From an uncultured Fibrobacter sp. (GTDB taxonomy: Bacteria; Fibrobacterota; Fibrobacteria; Fibrobacterales; Fibrobacteraceae): a stretch of DNA of 64,000 bases. Within the stretch, counting starts at the first letter, position 1. Each line of letters opens with the position of its first letter. Where the stretch lies: NCBI RefSeq assembly GCF_947166265.1, contig NZ_CAMVDO010000010.1:1-64000 (forward strand), given 5' to 3'. The notes under the pieces were generated by a model, which was given only the letters and a program-made list of their open reading frames with translations, was not told the DNA's origin and searched no databases. Made by a program: the position numbers and the translations under genes. Positions 43,690 to 52,409 of the stretch are shown here, one piece after another.

Positions 43690-43727
43690 AAAGCTCATTG
43701 CCCAGAGCACCGCAGGTGCGATCTCTA
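43690..43727. repeat. Dispersed repeat next to the dksA-like gene
   Basis: Contains AGAGCACCGCAGGTGCGATCT, an inverted relative of 34685-34710 with small differences. Confidence 0.5.
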
Positions 43728-44198
43728 TTACTTTCCGGCGGCTTTCTTCTGCATTTCGCGGCGCTGGGCTTCGGCAAGCATACGGGCCATTTCAAGGCGG
43801 CTGTCTTCCTTTTCCTTGCGCTTGGTTTCTTCCTTGCAGTTCACGCACTTGGTCGCAGTCGGGACCGCAATCAGGCGGGCCTTCGGAATGAGTTCGCCAC
43901 AGACCTTGCAGATACCGAAGGTACCCTTCTTGATACGCTTGAGCGCCTCTTCCAGGTACACCAGGTACTTACCCTCGCGGGCCGCCAGGGAAAAGTTCGT
44001 TTCGAGGGCGTTGTAGTCGGTCGCGAGGTCTGCGCTGTTGGATTCGCCACCTTCGCCCGCCTGGGCCTGGTTCTTGAAGGATTCCGTCTTGTCAAAGTCG
44101 CTCTGCGCCGTGACAATCTGGCGGCGTTTTTCGATCAACATATCTTCGAAGAACTTGAGGTCTTCGTCACTCATCTTCACAGGTTTCTTTTCAGCCAT
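43728..44198 (-). CDS. DksA/TraR-family zinc-finger protein
   Basis: 156 residues. A coiled-coil N-terminal half (DEDLKFFEDMLIEKRRQIVTAQSDFDK) precedes a C4 zinc finger (CKVCGELIP...CVNC) near 100-125, as in the DksA/TraR family that binds the RNA polymerase secondary channel. The acidic tip (GEGGESNSADLATD) is a variant of the DksA tip. The long Lys/Glu-rich tail is unusual. It ends the minus-strand cluster that begins with the Lpt genes. Confidence 0.9.
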   Translation of the reverse strand: MAEKKPVKMSDEDLKFFEDMLIEKRRQIVTAQSDFDKTESFKNQAQAGEGGESNSADLATDYNALETNFSLAAREGKYLVYLEEALKRIKKGTFGICKVCGELIPKARLIAVPTATKCVNCKEETKRKEKEDSRLEMARMLAEAQRREMQKKAAGK

Positions 44199-44282
44199 GG
44201 GTTACTCCTTGGTTGGAATTAAATTCTTTTGTATCAATAAACTGATAAATAACTTTTTTTTTCGAAAAAGGGTAAACTTTTT

Positions 44283-45200
44283 TTAAAAAATATCAATATT
44301 TATGACCAGGCCACCCTTTATGACGTCTTTTAGCAGGGAATCGACGTCCTTTAGCAGCTTATCGAGTTCCTTATTGAACTGAGCATTCTTGTCGAGTAGG
44401 AGTCCGGCGGAATTGTCCCCTTGCGCAAGCTTATTCATGATGTCGGTACTCTGGTCCTTCAGTTCCATGACCTTGGAGAGCAATTTCTGTGCGCGGTCCA
44501 GAAGAACGTCCACGTCGTTAAGCTTGGCCCCCGCCCTAGACGACACACCTTCCAGCGCGGACTTGGCCTGCAAGAGCGAATTGTCGCACTTTTCGAGCAG
44601 GGCGTCGACTTCGCCCTTCCATTCGGACATATTGCCCTTGGTAAGCTTTACCAAGCGGTCGGCCTTTGTCGATACACGGTTAAGGCGCATGGCCGCAGAC
44701 CCGTCGGAAAGGGTATCCAAAAAGGCGCGGACCGTATCGCGGATTTCACCCAGGTCGTCAAGGACGGACGAAATTTTACGGCTAACGCCCGACATGCCCT
44801 CGTCAAAGTGCCCGAACAGCGTGTCGCCGTCTGCGACCCGTTCGGGGCTGTCACCCGTAAGAATGCACATTTCACGTTCACCCATCAGGCCCGAGTTGAT
44901 GAGCCTGAAGGCGGAATTCTTGGGAATCACCGTATTGGCAAGCACCTCGACCGTCACATAGACAGCCTCTTCCGTGAGTTCGACCTTGATGATCTTTCCG
45001 CACGAAATGCCGCGTACCTCGACGCGGTTTCCGGGAGAAAGCGTACCGACGGCATCGTAGGAAACGACAAAGCGGTACCGTGCATGGTATGGGCTTGCCG
45101 GATGATAGAAATACCAGGCGCAGCAGCATGCGCCCGCAAGAATGACAAAAACAACAAAAGGCAGCAGGTTCTCTTTGATGAGCCTCGTGAATCTATTCAT
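44283..45200 (-). CDS. MlaD-like MCE-domain protein
   Basis: 305 residues: a single N-terminal membrane anchor (LLPFVVFVILAGACCCAWYF), an MCE domain (RFVVSYDAVGTLSPGNRVEVRGISCGKIIKVEL...AFRLINSGLMGEREMCIL), then long helical coils. Such proteins bind lipids and take part in phospholipid movement between membranes. Permease and ATPase partners (MlaE, MlaF) are not in the window. Its start overlaps the hprK stop by 8 nt, so the two are coupled. Confidence 0.88.
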   Translation of the reverse strand: MNRFTRLIKENLLPFVVFVILAGACCCAWYFYHPASPYHARYRFVVSYDAVGTLSPGNRVEVRGISCGKIIKVELTEEAVYVTVEVLANTVIPKNSAFRLINSGLMGEREMCILTGDSPERVADGDTLFGHFDEGMSGVSRKISSVLDDLGEIRDTVRAFLDTLSDGSAAMRLNRVSTKADRLVKLTKGNMSEWKGEVDALLEKCDNSLLQAKSALEGVSSRAGAKLNDVDVLLDRAQKLLSKVMELKDQSTDIMNKLAQGDNSAGLLLDKNAQFNKELDKLLKDVDSLLKDVIKGGLVINIDIF

Positions 45201-46224
45201 AGTAAGACCAATTCTGATTGTCGAAATCTAACAAATCATCGACATACTCACCCTTGGCCTTCGCCTTAATCTTTTGCATTAAGGCCTCGTTGAAGTCCTG
45301 TGCCACGTTCTGACCGCTGTATTTCATCAGGGTATTCATGGCAATGACCTCGGAAATGACGGTAAGGTTCTTGCCCGGCGCCACAGGAATCACGACCTTC
45401 GGGATTTTCACCCCCATGATTTCTTCTTCCTGCTCGTTGAGCCCCGTACGGTCATAACCGCCATCGCGCTGCCACTGCTGCAGCTCCACGATGGTTTCAA
45501 TCTTTTTCACCTTGCGAATTGCGTGGATACCGAACATGGAGCGGATATCGAGAATACCCACGCCTCGGATTTCCATGTGGTGCTTGATCAGGGGATCGGG
45601 GCGTCCGATAATCGCTCGTCCCACATTGCTGATGTGAACCACGTCGTCGGCCACCATACGGTGCCCGCTTTCCACGAGGTCCAGCACACATTCCGACTTG
45701 CCCACGTTGCTGTCGCCGATATAGAGCATACCCACGCCATAAACGTCCACGAGGCTGCCGTGAATCACGGCATGGGGCGCAAAGAACTCTTCCAAGATGC
45801 GTTGCGCAATCTTGTTGAACTCGTAGGTGTGGAGCGTCGTCGAGAACAGCGGAATATTCAGCCGTTCGCACATGTCCCGAAGTTCCGGGTGCGGCATCTG
45901 CGAATGCGTCACCACCCACATCGGGGCCTTGTATACAGACAAGTTTTCAAAAACTTTTGCGCGGCCCTCGTGACCAATCGATTCGAGATAGTTCCATTCG
46001 GTATGCCCTACCACCTGGATCTGCTGCGAACTGTAAACCTTGGTGAAGCCCGCCATGGCAAGACCCGGCCTGTGGATGCCGCTTTCGGCAATGGGGGCGT
46101 CCAGCGCAGATTCCGGGGAATGGCAGGCCATCTGGAGGTCCTTGCCATAATGCAAAAAAAAGTCCCGCACCAGGAGACGTTCCCGGTGCAGGATCTTGAT
46201 GTCTTTCAATCTAGACTCAGCCAC
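45193..46224 (-). CDS. hprK: HPr kinase/phosphorylase
   Basis: 343 residues. The N-terminal domain is followed by the catalytic domain with P-loop GDSNVGKSE (170-178), HRMVADDVVHI, the HprK signature EIRGVGILDIRSMFG and a C-terminal region with NEQEEEIMGVKIPKVVIPV. It phosphorylates or dephosphorylates HPr at Ser for carbon control. No HPr or other PTS gene is in the window. It sits directly after hpf in the conserved rpoN-region cluster. Confidence 0.93.
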   Translation of the reverse strand: MAESRLKDIKILHRERLLVRDFFLHYGKDLQMACHSPESALDAPIAESGIHRPGLAMAGFTKVYSSQQIQVVGHTEWNYLESIGHEGRAKVFENLSVYKAPMWVVTHSQMPHPELRDMCERLNIPLFSTTLHTYEFNKIAQRILEEFFAPHAVIHGSLVDVYGVGMLYIGDSNVGKSECVLDLVESGHRMVADDVVHISNVGRAIIGRPDPLIKHHMEIRGVGILDIRSMFGIHAIRKVKKIETIVELQQWQRDGGYDRTGLNEQEEEIMGVKIPKVVIPVAPGKNLTVISEVIAMNTLMKYSGQNVAQDFNEALMQKIKAKAKGEYVDDLLDFDNQNWSYYE

Positions 46225-46237
46225 GATTCTTTACCGG

Positions 46238-46555
46238 TTATACGACTTCGGATACGGGCTGGGCACGATGATCGTTCTGCTTGTCGTTTGCCTTCTTGAG
46301 CTGCACCTTGATGCGTTCAAGCGTCACATCGACGGCCTTGCCCATATTTTCTTCATCGGCGGAAGCAACCACCTGCGCACCGGTAATATTCACAGTAATT
46401 TCACAATGGCGCTGATGTTCAACTTCGTGGTCAAGAATAACGGAGGCACTGGTGATATTCGGGTAGAAACGGGCCAATTTGTCCATTTCTTCTTGAATGC
46501 GATCCTGAAGTCCGGCAGAAGCGTTAAAATGACGAGCAGAGAACTGAATATCCAT
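46238..46555 (-). CDS. hpf: Ribosome hibernation-promoting factor (short form)
   Basis: 105 residues, a size matching the short HPF/YfiA class. MDIQFSARHFNASAGLQDRIQEEMDKLARFYPNI with later VVASADEENMGKAVDVTLERIKVQLKKA is typical. It binds the 30S subunit and blocks translation in stationary cells. AAGGAGG lies a few nt before its ATG. Position between rpoN and hprK is the usual bacterial arrangement. Confidence 0.92.
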   Translation of the reverse strand: MDIQFSARHFNASAGLQDRIQEEMDKLARFYPNITSASVILDHEVEHQRHCEITVNITGAQVVASADEENMGKAVDVTLERIKVQLKKANDKQNDHRAQPVSEVV

Positions 46556-46711
46556 GATATAACCTCCTTAGAAAGGGTTCTTATTTTATCGAGGGGCTTC
46601 CTGCCCCCACGTTTAGTGTATATACATCTTTTTTTGTTCAAAAACAAAGACTTTTTAAAAAAAAAGTCATTTTTTTTTATTCCAAGTTGGAATATTCGCT
46701 AAAAAAATGGC

Positions 46712-48364
46712 CTAAATGACCTGTTTTCGCTTGCTTGCGGGCAAAATATGCAGCTCGTTTTCGCGGTACTTGGCAACGGTACGCCTTGCAACCTGGATTC
46801 CCTGCTCCATCAGCTTGTCCGTAATCGCCTGGTCCGAAAGCGGCTTTTTCTTGTCTTCGGCGTCGATCAGCTTCTTGATGGCGTCCAGAATGGTCGCCGA
46901 ACTGAGCGACTCGGCCTCCGAGGACTCGCTCTGAACCGCCTGCTTGACTCCAGACGTGAAAAACTGCTTGAGTTCGAAGATTCCGTAAGGGGTGTCGACG
47001 TACTTCCCGTTGACGGAACGGTTCACGGTGCTCACGTCGCGCTTGATATCGTCGGCAATGTCCTGCTGCACCATGGGCTTGAGGAACGCGGGACCCTTGG
47101 TAAAGAAATCCTTCTGGCGCGCGAAGATAGCACGCATCACCTTCTCGATGGTCGAGGAACGGTCATCGATCGTCTTGATAAACTCCGTCGCCTTTTTCAG
47201 GTGATCCTTGACATAGTCGCGATCCGCCTTGGAAGCGTTCTTGTCGGTCAAGATGGCCTGGTAGGTCTGATTAATGCGGAGCCTTTTCTGGATAGGAGAA
47301 CGGATCGACTCCACCTCGCGCCTGCCATGACGTTCCACGATCTTGAGATCGGGACTCACCATGTGCTCACGGGAATTCGACAGCTGGAATCCGGGATGCG
47401 GATTGAGACGCGCAAAGCTTGCCACGGCACGCTGGACATCGTCGGTCGCAACCCCCAGAGCCTTTCCGATCTTTGCATAACGGAGCGCAAGCAGGTCCTC
47501 GTAGCATTTTTCAAGAATCTGTATCCCGAGGGGCGGAAAATCGGGAATCGCGTACGCCTGAATCAAGAAACATTCGCGCTGGTTACGGGCGCCGATTCCG
47601 CGCGGGTTGAACCCCTGCAGCACATGGACAGCCTCGCGCACCGGAAGCGAGCAATCCTCCAGGGAAATTTCGTCATGGAGCATCGACTCGATTTCGTTAA
47701 TCAGCGGGTCGTTCGACGGACGCACCGGAAGCTCATCGGAGGAAACCACCTGCAGAAAGCCGTTCTCGTCGAGAGAATCGATCAGATATTCCACCAGGGA
47801 ACGGAATTTCTTTTCGGAGCAGTTGCTCTGGAGAAGCTGCTCCAGCTGTTCGCGTGTGCCCGACCAGAGCAGGAGCTGGTCTCGCAGCTTGTCCTGAAGG
47901 CTCTTGCCGTTATCCTTGATGGGACGGTCCCACTCGTCGTCGGCATCGCCACCCGATGCATTCAAGTCCTTGAAAGGGGCGTCCTCGTTCATGGAGCCGT
48001 CCTTCAGGTACTGTTCGTAGTTGATGTCTTCGCCATCGGAGCCGTCGAGAAGGCGGCTGTCGCCTACGGCGCTGTCTTCGAGCGAAGAGTAGTCGGCGGA
48101 ATCGTAATCGTCGTAATTGTCCGGACGCTCGTCCTTGAGTTCCGCGCCGGAATCGGGAAGTTCGTCGTCGTGTACTTCGCGTTCCTCGATAGGGGCGGAG
48201 TCATCCAGCTCCAACAGCGGATTGCTCTCCAGTTCTTCCTTGATGGCGGTATCGAGTTCCAGGGAATTCTTCTGCAGAATGGCGACAAACTGCCGAAGCT
48301 GGGGCGACAAAGTCTGCTCCAGACGCTGAGAAGTACCAAGTTGCAAACCGAAATCCATAGGCAT
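46712..48364 (-). CDS. rpoN: RNA polymerase sigma-54 factor
   Basis: 550 residues. Region I is the Gln/Leu-rich start (LGTSQRLEQTLSPQLRQFVAILQKNSLELDTAI), followed by an acidic region II (about 50-160), the core-binding region and the C-terminal RpoN box ARRTVAKYRENE (about 524-535), which recognises the -24 element. It recognises -24/-12 promoters and needs an enhancer-binding ATPase. The window holds a clear matching promoter before gltB (62979-62994). It is flanked by lptB and hpf. Confidence 0.95.
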   Translation of the reverse strand: MPMDFGLQLGTSQRLEQTLSPQLRQFVAILQKNSLELDTAIKEELESNPLLELDDSAPIEEREVHDDELPDSGAELKDERPDNYDDYDSADYSSLEDSAVGDSRLLDGSDGEDINYEQYLKDGSMNEDAPFKDLNASGGDADDEWDRPIKDNGKSLQDKLRDQLLLWSGTREQLEQLLQSNCSEKKFRSLVEYLIDSLDENGFLQVVSSDELPVRPSNDPLINEIESMLHDEISLEDCSLPVREAVHVLQGFNPRGIGARNQRECFLIQAYAIPDFPPLGIQILEKCYEDLLALRYAKIGKALGVATDDVQRAVASFARLNPHPGFQLSNSREHMVSPDLKIVERHGRREVESIRSPIQKRLRINQTYQAILTDKNASKADRDYVKDHLKKATEFIKTIDDRSSTIEKVMRAIFARQKDFFTKGPAFLKPMVQQDIADDIKRDVSTVNRSVNGKYVDTPYGIFELKQFFTSGVKQAVQSESSEAESLSSATILDAIKKLIDAEDKKKPLSDQAITDKLMEQGIQVARRTVAKYRENELHILPASKRKQVI

Positions 48365-48535
48365 TTTTAGACGAGAGAGGAGAGAGGAGAGACGAAAGAA
48401 AGATGAGGAATAAGGGAAGCACCTATCACAGCTTTAGCCAAATACATATCATTAATAAACTTATTTTTCATATTTAAAAACCTTTCGTCTCTAGTCTGTA
48501 GCGAAGCCGTAGGCGAAGCGTTCTCTCGTCTATCC
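48362..48535. repeat. Repeat-rich gap upstream of rpoN
   Basis: Two blocks of GAGAGACGAAAG-type sequence in opposite orientations (48362-48410 and 48480-48535), with TAGCGAAGCCGTAGGCGAAGCG in the second. The second runs into the lptB stop. A related copy occurs at 31203-31235. No gene is seen in the 165 bp. Confidence 0.55.
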
Positions 48536-49267
48536 CAGGCTGAAGCTGTCTCCTAGGTAAATGCGGCGGGCTTCGGGGTCGTTCGCCAAGTATTCCGAAG
48601 AACCTTCCGTAAGCACCTGGCTCTTGTACATGATATAGGCACGGTCGGTAATCGAGAGCGTCTCGCGCACGTTGTGGTCTGTGATGAGAACGCCCATGCC
48701 CCGTTCCTTGAGGCCCGAAATAATGGACTGGATGTCGGCCACGGCAATCGGGTCGATACCGGCAAAGGGTTCGTCGAGCAACAGGAAGGACGGGTCGCTT
48801 GCGAGGGCGCGCGCAATTTCCAAGCGGCGGCGTTCACCGCCCGAGCAACTCATGGACTTGGTCTTGCGGATATGCGTAATCTTGAATTCCTCGAGCAGTT
48901 CCTCGAGGCGCCTCTTGCGTTCGGAACGCTTCATGTTCTGCGTCTCAAGAATCGCCATGATGTTGTCTTCAACAGAAAGCTTGCGAAAAATGGAAGCTTC
49001 CTGCGGCAGGTAGCCGATGCCGAGGCGCGCACGCTTGTACATGGGCTTGTCGGTCATCTCGATGTCATCGAGGAAAATGTGCCCCGATTCCGGGCGTACC
49101 ATTCCCACAATCATATAGAACGAGGTCGTCTTGCCGGCACCGTTCGGGCCGAGCAGTCCTACGATTTCGCCCTGCGATACGCGGATGGACACGTCGCTTA
49201 CGACCTGGCGACCGCCATAGACCTTTCTCAGGTGTTCCGTACGTATGGTACTCACTAAGTTCTTCAA
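48530..49267 (-). CDS. lptB: LPS export ABC transporter ATPase
   Basis: 245 residues. Walker [10 protein letters not shown] (40-48), Q-loop [11 protein letters not shown], signature [16 protein letters not shown], Walker [14 protein letters not shown] and switch His in ITDHNVRET. It drives lipopolysaccharide extraction with LptFG (not present here). It is preceded by OstA-like and LptC genes, giving the standard Lpt order. Confidence 0.95.
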   Translation of the reverse strand: MKNLVSTIRTEHLRKVYGGRQVVSDVSIRVSQGEIVGLLGPNGAGKTTSFYMIVGMVRPESGHIFLDDIEMTDKPMYKRARLGIGYLPQEASIFRKLSVEDNIMAILETQNMKRSERKRRLEELLEEFKITHIRKTKSMSCSGGERRRLEIARALASDPSFLLLDEPFAGIDPIAVADIQSIISGLKERGMGVLITDHNVRETLSITDRAYIMYKSQVLTEGSSEYLANDPEARRIYLGDSFSLG

Positions 49268-49315
49268 AATCTATTCTCTTCTTTCTTGCGACCTTCGGCC
49301 AATACAGTTACCAAT

Positions 49316-50845
49316 TTACAAATCTTTCGGCGCAGATTTAGACTGTTCTCGCGCTTTTTTCATCATTTCCAATCTGCGGCTCATCTTTTCGTTCTCTTTC
49401 TTTTCACCCTTGTTATTTTCACGGGTTTCCGACTTTTTATCGGAGTCCTTCTTTAGAGTCGAATCGGGCTTCTTGTCTACTTGTTTCTTGTCCGCTTCTT
49501 TCTTATCGTTCTTTTTCTGCTTTTTGTCAACATCCTTCTTGTCACCAGTTTCGGTTGCCTTGGTCGCAGCCGCCGCATTGAGCGAATCCAGCAGGGCCTT
49601 CTTGTTGCGTTCCGTCTTTTCCATGTCGATGTAGCGGCCACTCGCCATGGTGCCGCCGCCAAGGAGCCTAAGCGACTTCACCGCGTTCTTCTGGGCGTCG
49701 AAGAGAATGTGAATCGTATCGCCCGCCGCCTCGTTCTTGCCCGCGACGGAACGATCCTTCTTCACGTAAAAATAGGTGCTCTGCGCCTTGCCCGAAACAA
49801 CCGCCTTGTCCATCTTGCCCTGGTTGAAGTACAGGTCGAGGCGGTCGCCATCCATCAGGTTACGGTAGTCCTTGAGGTCATCTTCGTAAAAGAATCCACG
49901 TGCATTCAGGTTCACGTAGAGCCGTTCGATCTTATCGTTGTTGAATTCCGCATATAACGTATCGCCGAAGGCCTCGGTCACATGACCGGGGGCGTTTTTC
50001 TTGGCCTCTTCCTGTTGTACGCCGTGCGCGTTCCGAATCACTAGAGCAGACTTTAGCGACTTTCCTGCAGAATCCAGTTTCAGGAAAATGGAGTCACCCG
50101 TCAGGTGGTAGTTCTTCATGTCGCAGGTCGGATGCCCCTTCATGGAAAGCCAGTTGTTCTTATGGTCAAAAAAGCCTGAATCACAAGTGACGACCATGTC
50201 GTTTTGAGTCAAGCGTACGCCCGTCATCGAAAGCCAGTCGTTCTTGCGGTCGAAATACCCCGTATCGCCCGTAATGATCATATCCTTCTTGGCAATGCGC
50301 ACGTCGCCGTAGGCTTCGGCAAAGGCGTCCTTCTTGTTGTAGATAATGCGCTTCGCCGAAATCGCGAGCGTATCGACCGTTCCGTCTTTCTGAGTTTCGT
50401 ACTGGTAAAGATTCGGCTTTTGCGGCATGGTGAGGATTTCCTTTTCGCGGTCGTATTCCAGGTATTCGCCCGTAAAAAGATACGAGTTCGCCGAATCCCC
50501 CGCATGCACGTCGTTTGTCGCCGTCGCAAGGCCTATCTTTTTCTGGTACAGTCCGTTCTGCGCAATGATGTAGCCCGAAGGGTGCGTAAACTGGAAACCG
50601 CCGCTGCACTGCACGCTTTCCATGGACTTATTCCAGAAAGCCCGCTGCGTACGGAACTGGATACTGTCATGAACAAAATGGACACGCCCCTGCAACAGAA
50701 GCGTTCCGCGCTTTCTCGCCACGGCAAGGCTGTCGGCATGCCGCATAATCAAGGGTGACGTCTGCGCCACCGCACCTGTCGCAAGGAAAACGACCATCAG
50801 TACAGGCAGGAATCTTTTCAGCACCGGAAAGAGGGAGAACGTCAT
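49316..50845 (-). CDS. OstA/LptA-like periplasmic protein with Lys-rich tail
   Basis: 509 residues with signal peptide (MTFSLFPVLKRFLPVLMVVFLATGAVA). It has several OstA-type beta repeats (LLLQGRVHFVHDSIQF, AEAYGDVRIAKKDMIITGDTGYF, MTGVRLTQNDMVVTCDSGFFD), as in LptA and the N domain of LptD. It is longer than typical LptA, and the last 90 residues are Lys/Asp/Glu-rich (DKKDVDKKQKKNDKKEADKK). Its start overlaps lptC by 4 nt. A bridge for lipopolysaccharide across the periplasm is the likely role. Confidence 0.88.
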   Translation of the reverse strand: MTFSLFPVLKRFLPVLMVVFLATGAVAQTSPLIMRHADSLAVARKRGTLLLQGRVHFVHDSIQFRTQRAFWNKSMESVQCSGGFQFTHPSGYIIAQNGLYQKKIGLATATNDVHAGDSANSYLFTGEYLEYDREKEILTMPQKPNLYQYETQKDGTVDTLAISAKRIIYNKKDAFAEAYGDVRIAKKDMIITGDTGYFDRKNDWLSMTGVRLTQNDMVVTCDSGFFDHKNNWLSMKGHPTCDMKNYHLTGDSIFLKLDSAGKSLKSALVIRNAHGVQQEEAKKNAPGHVTEAFGDTLYAEFNNDKIERLYVNLNARGFFYEDDLKDYRNLMDGDRLDLYFNQGKMDKAVVSGKAQSTYFYVKKDRSVAGKNEAAGDTIHILFDAQKNAVKSLRLLGGGTMASGRYIDMEKTERNKKALLDSLNAAAATKATETGDKKDVDKKQKKNDKKEADKKQVDKKPDSTLKKDSDKKSETRENNKGEKKENEKMSRRLEMMKKAREQSKSAPKDL

Positions 50846-51654
50846 TTAGCGTCCCTCGATTTTGCCTTCACGCGTTCGCCCCTTTTTTTGATTTTTTCGA
50901 CAAGAGTCTTTTCGTTCTTTTCGACTGCGGAATCCGGTTTCGGCGTTACCGCAGGGGGCGTAACGGAGCTTGTCGCGTTCGGGGTAGCAGCACTCGGAGA
51001 GGGTGTGACACCCTTGGTCTGCATAGGAGCAGCCGGCGCCGGGGACGCAGCCTGGACACTATCACGCGTCTCGATTTCCTTCGCCTCTTTCTTGTCTTCG
51101 TCCTTCAGGCGCCTTGCGGCATCCTGGAAAATGCCAGTCACGTTCGAAAGAATCCGCCAGTTGTCCATGTGGGCATCGCTCACGAAACCCTGTCCCTGCA
51201 ACACGTCGCCTTCTTCGCTCACCACACGGACATAGCTTTCGGTCGTCACCAGGTTGTCCCGCTTGTTCCAGATAAGCGAATCGGAACGCACCGAGGCACC
51301 CTTGGGGGTCAGCGCATACACGTGCCCGTAGGCATACACGTAAGTGAACTTCAAGTCCATACGTCCCGAATCCGCACGCAGGAACGCAGTACGTTCCCCG
51401 AGGGAATCGTAGATATCCACCAGCACCGGACGCACGAAAACGACTTCCTTGTCGCCCCAGCGTTCCAGATAGGCGGTCTTCAGTTTCCAGGAAAGGACAC
51501 CCTTGTCGTAGCTGTCCATGAGGGTCGTGTCGGTAAAGAGCATTTCTGGGCGCTCCACCTGAAGCCACGGCTTTTCCTCTTCGATATCTTCGCAGGCCGA
51601 AAGCAGAACGCACAGCACAAAAAGGACCGATGCAAGTACCAGTCCTTCAATCAT
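50842..51654 (-). CDS. lptC: LptC-like lipoprotein
   Basis: 270 residues from the ATG at 51654, chosen because it gives a clean lipoprotein signal (MIEGLVLASVLFVLCVLLSAC); a TTG at 51687 is an alternative. The LptC-type domain spans about 30-190 (ERPEMLFTDTTLMDSYDKGVLSWKLKTAYLE...VFVRPVLVDIYDSLGERTAFLRADSGRMD). A Pro/Ala linker and Lys-rich end follow. It would pass lipopolysaccharide from LptB2FG to the OstA-like protein. The family normally has a membrane anchor, so the lipobox is a variant. Confidence 0.85.
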   Translation of the reverse strand: MIEGLVLASVLFVLCVLLSACEDIEEEKPWLQVERPEMLFTDTTLMDSYDKGVLSWKLKTAYLERWGDKEVVFVRPVLVDIYDSLGERTAFLRADSGRMDLKFTYVYAYGHVYALTPKGASVRSDSLIWNKRDNLVTTESYVRVVSEEGDVLQGQGFVSDAHMDNWRILSNVTGIFQDAARRLKDEDKKEAKEIETRDSVQAASPAPAAPMQTKGVTPSPSAATPNATSSVTPPAVTPKPDSAVEKNEKTLVEKIKKRGERVKAKSRDAK

Positions 51655-51721
51655 TTGTCTATGCAAAAATCGTGCCACGAAGGTCAATTTAGAAAATACA
51701 CGACAAGGCGTAGTTTCCTTT

Positions 51722-52060
51722 TTAGCCCTGGCCGGCCTCGAGCTTGCTGATTTCGCCAGCCTGCTTGTCGCAGATATTCTTCAAGTTCTCGATTTCGGCG
51801 TCCTTCTTTGCCACCTGGTCCTTGAGGTCTTCACACTGGGCGGCGTACGTCTGCTTGGCCTCGGTCTGGGTCTTAAGGTCGTTCAGAAGGCTGTCGGCAG
51901 AGCTGCGGAGGCTCTGTACCGTATTTTCGGCATCCTTGAGGGCGGCGTCGCATTCGCAAGAATCGTCCTCGTCGGCACAAAGGGTTTTAATCTTCTTGGA
52001 AGCGGCAATAGCGGCGATGGCACCCACGGCAAGACCAGCAAAGAAACTAGATGCTTTCAT
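51722..52060 (-). CDS. Small coiled-coil protein with N-terminal membrane segment
   Basis: 112 residues from the ATG at 52060 (AAGGAG 6 nt upstream); longer readings are unlikely. A single hydrophobic segment (SFFAGLAVGAIAAIAASKK) resembles the N terminus of YtxH-like proteins. An acidic Cys-containing stretch (CADEDDSCECDAALKD) and a coiled coil (EAKQTYAAQCEDLKDQVAKKDAEIENLKNICDKQ) follow. Function unknown. It lies between tRNA-Ser and lptC and may be transcribed with the Lpt genes. Confidence 0.75.
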   Translation of the reverse strand: MKASSFFAGLAVGAIAAIAASKKIKTLCADEDDSCECDAALKDAENTVQSLRSSADSLLNDLKTQTEAKQTYAAQCEDLKDQVAKKDAEIENLKNICDKQAGEISKLEAGQG

Positions 52061-52148
52061 TTTAAACTCCTTGAGGTAAAACTTTCTCTCATAATATATA
52101 ATTTGAAATGAGTAAAAATGCAAAAAAAATCGTTTTTTAGAGAAGCAA

Positions 52149-52180
52149 AAGACCCCCAGGATTGCTCCTAGGGGTCTTTG
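52149..52180 (-). terminator. Terminator after tRNA-Ser
   Basis: Minus strand: AGACCCCTAGG / CCTGGGGGTCT with GAGCAAT loop, followed by TTTTG. Confidence 0.8.
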
Positions 52181-52183
52181 CAG

Positions 52184-52272
52184 CGGGAAGAGCGAGATTC
52201 GAACTCGCGATAGGATTAAGTCCTATACGTCCTTAGCAGGGACGCGCCTTCGGCCAGCTCGGCCATCTTCCC
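52184..52272 (-). tRNA. tRNA-Ser (GCT)
   Basis: Acceptor GGGAAGA / TCTTCCC with discriminator G at 52184. The anticodon stem CGTCC/GGACG carries loop CTGCTAA with GCT. A long variable arm (TAGGACTTAATCCTA) is typical of class II tRNA-Ser. T loop TTCGAAT. CCA is not encoded. Confidence 0.96.
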
Positions 52273-52409
52273 ATCTTGGGGACACAAATTTTAGATAAAA
52301 ATCGGCAAAATTTCAAGGGTAAAGCGTCAAAAACCCCAAATTTAGCTCCAAAATGCCACATTTTTTTACATTCGGCGGAGCAAAAATCCAAAATTTCTAC
52401 ATTTCGGGC

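Noticed and set aside
46679-46692. TTCCAAGTTGGAA palindrome upstream of hpf (similar text near 3541)
   Set aside because: Possible operator, but only two partial copies are seen and no regulator can be linked to it.
46748-48370. 540-codon open frame on the plus strand
   Set aside because: Antisense to rpoN, whose motifs are clear on the other strand.
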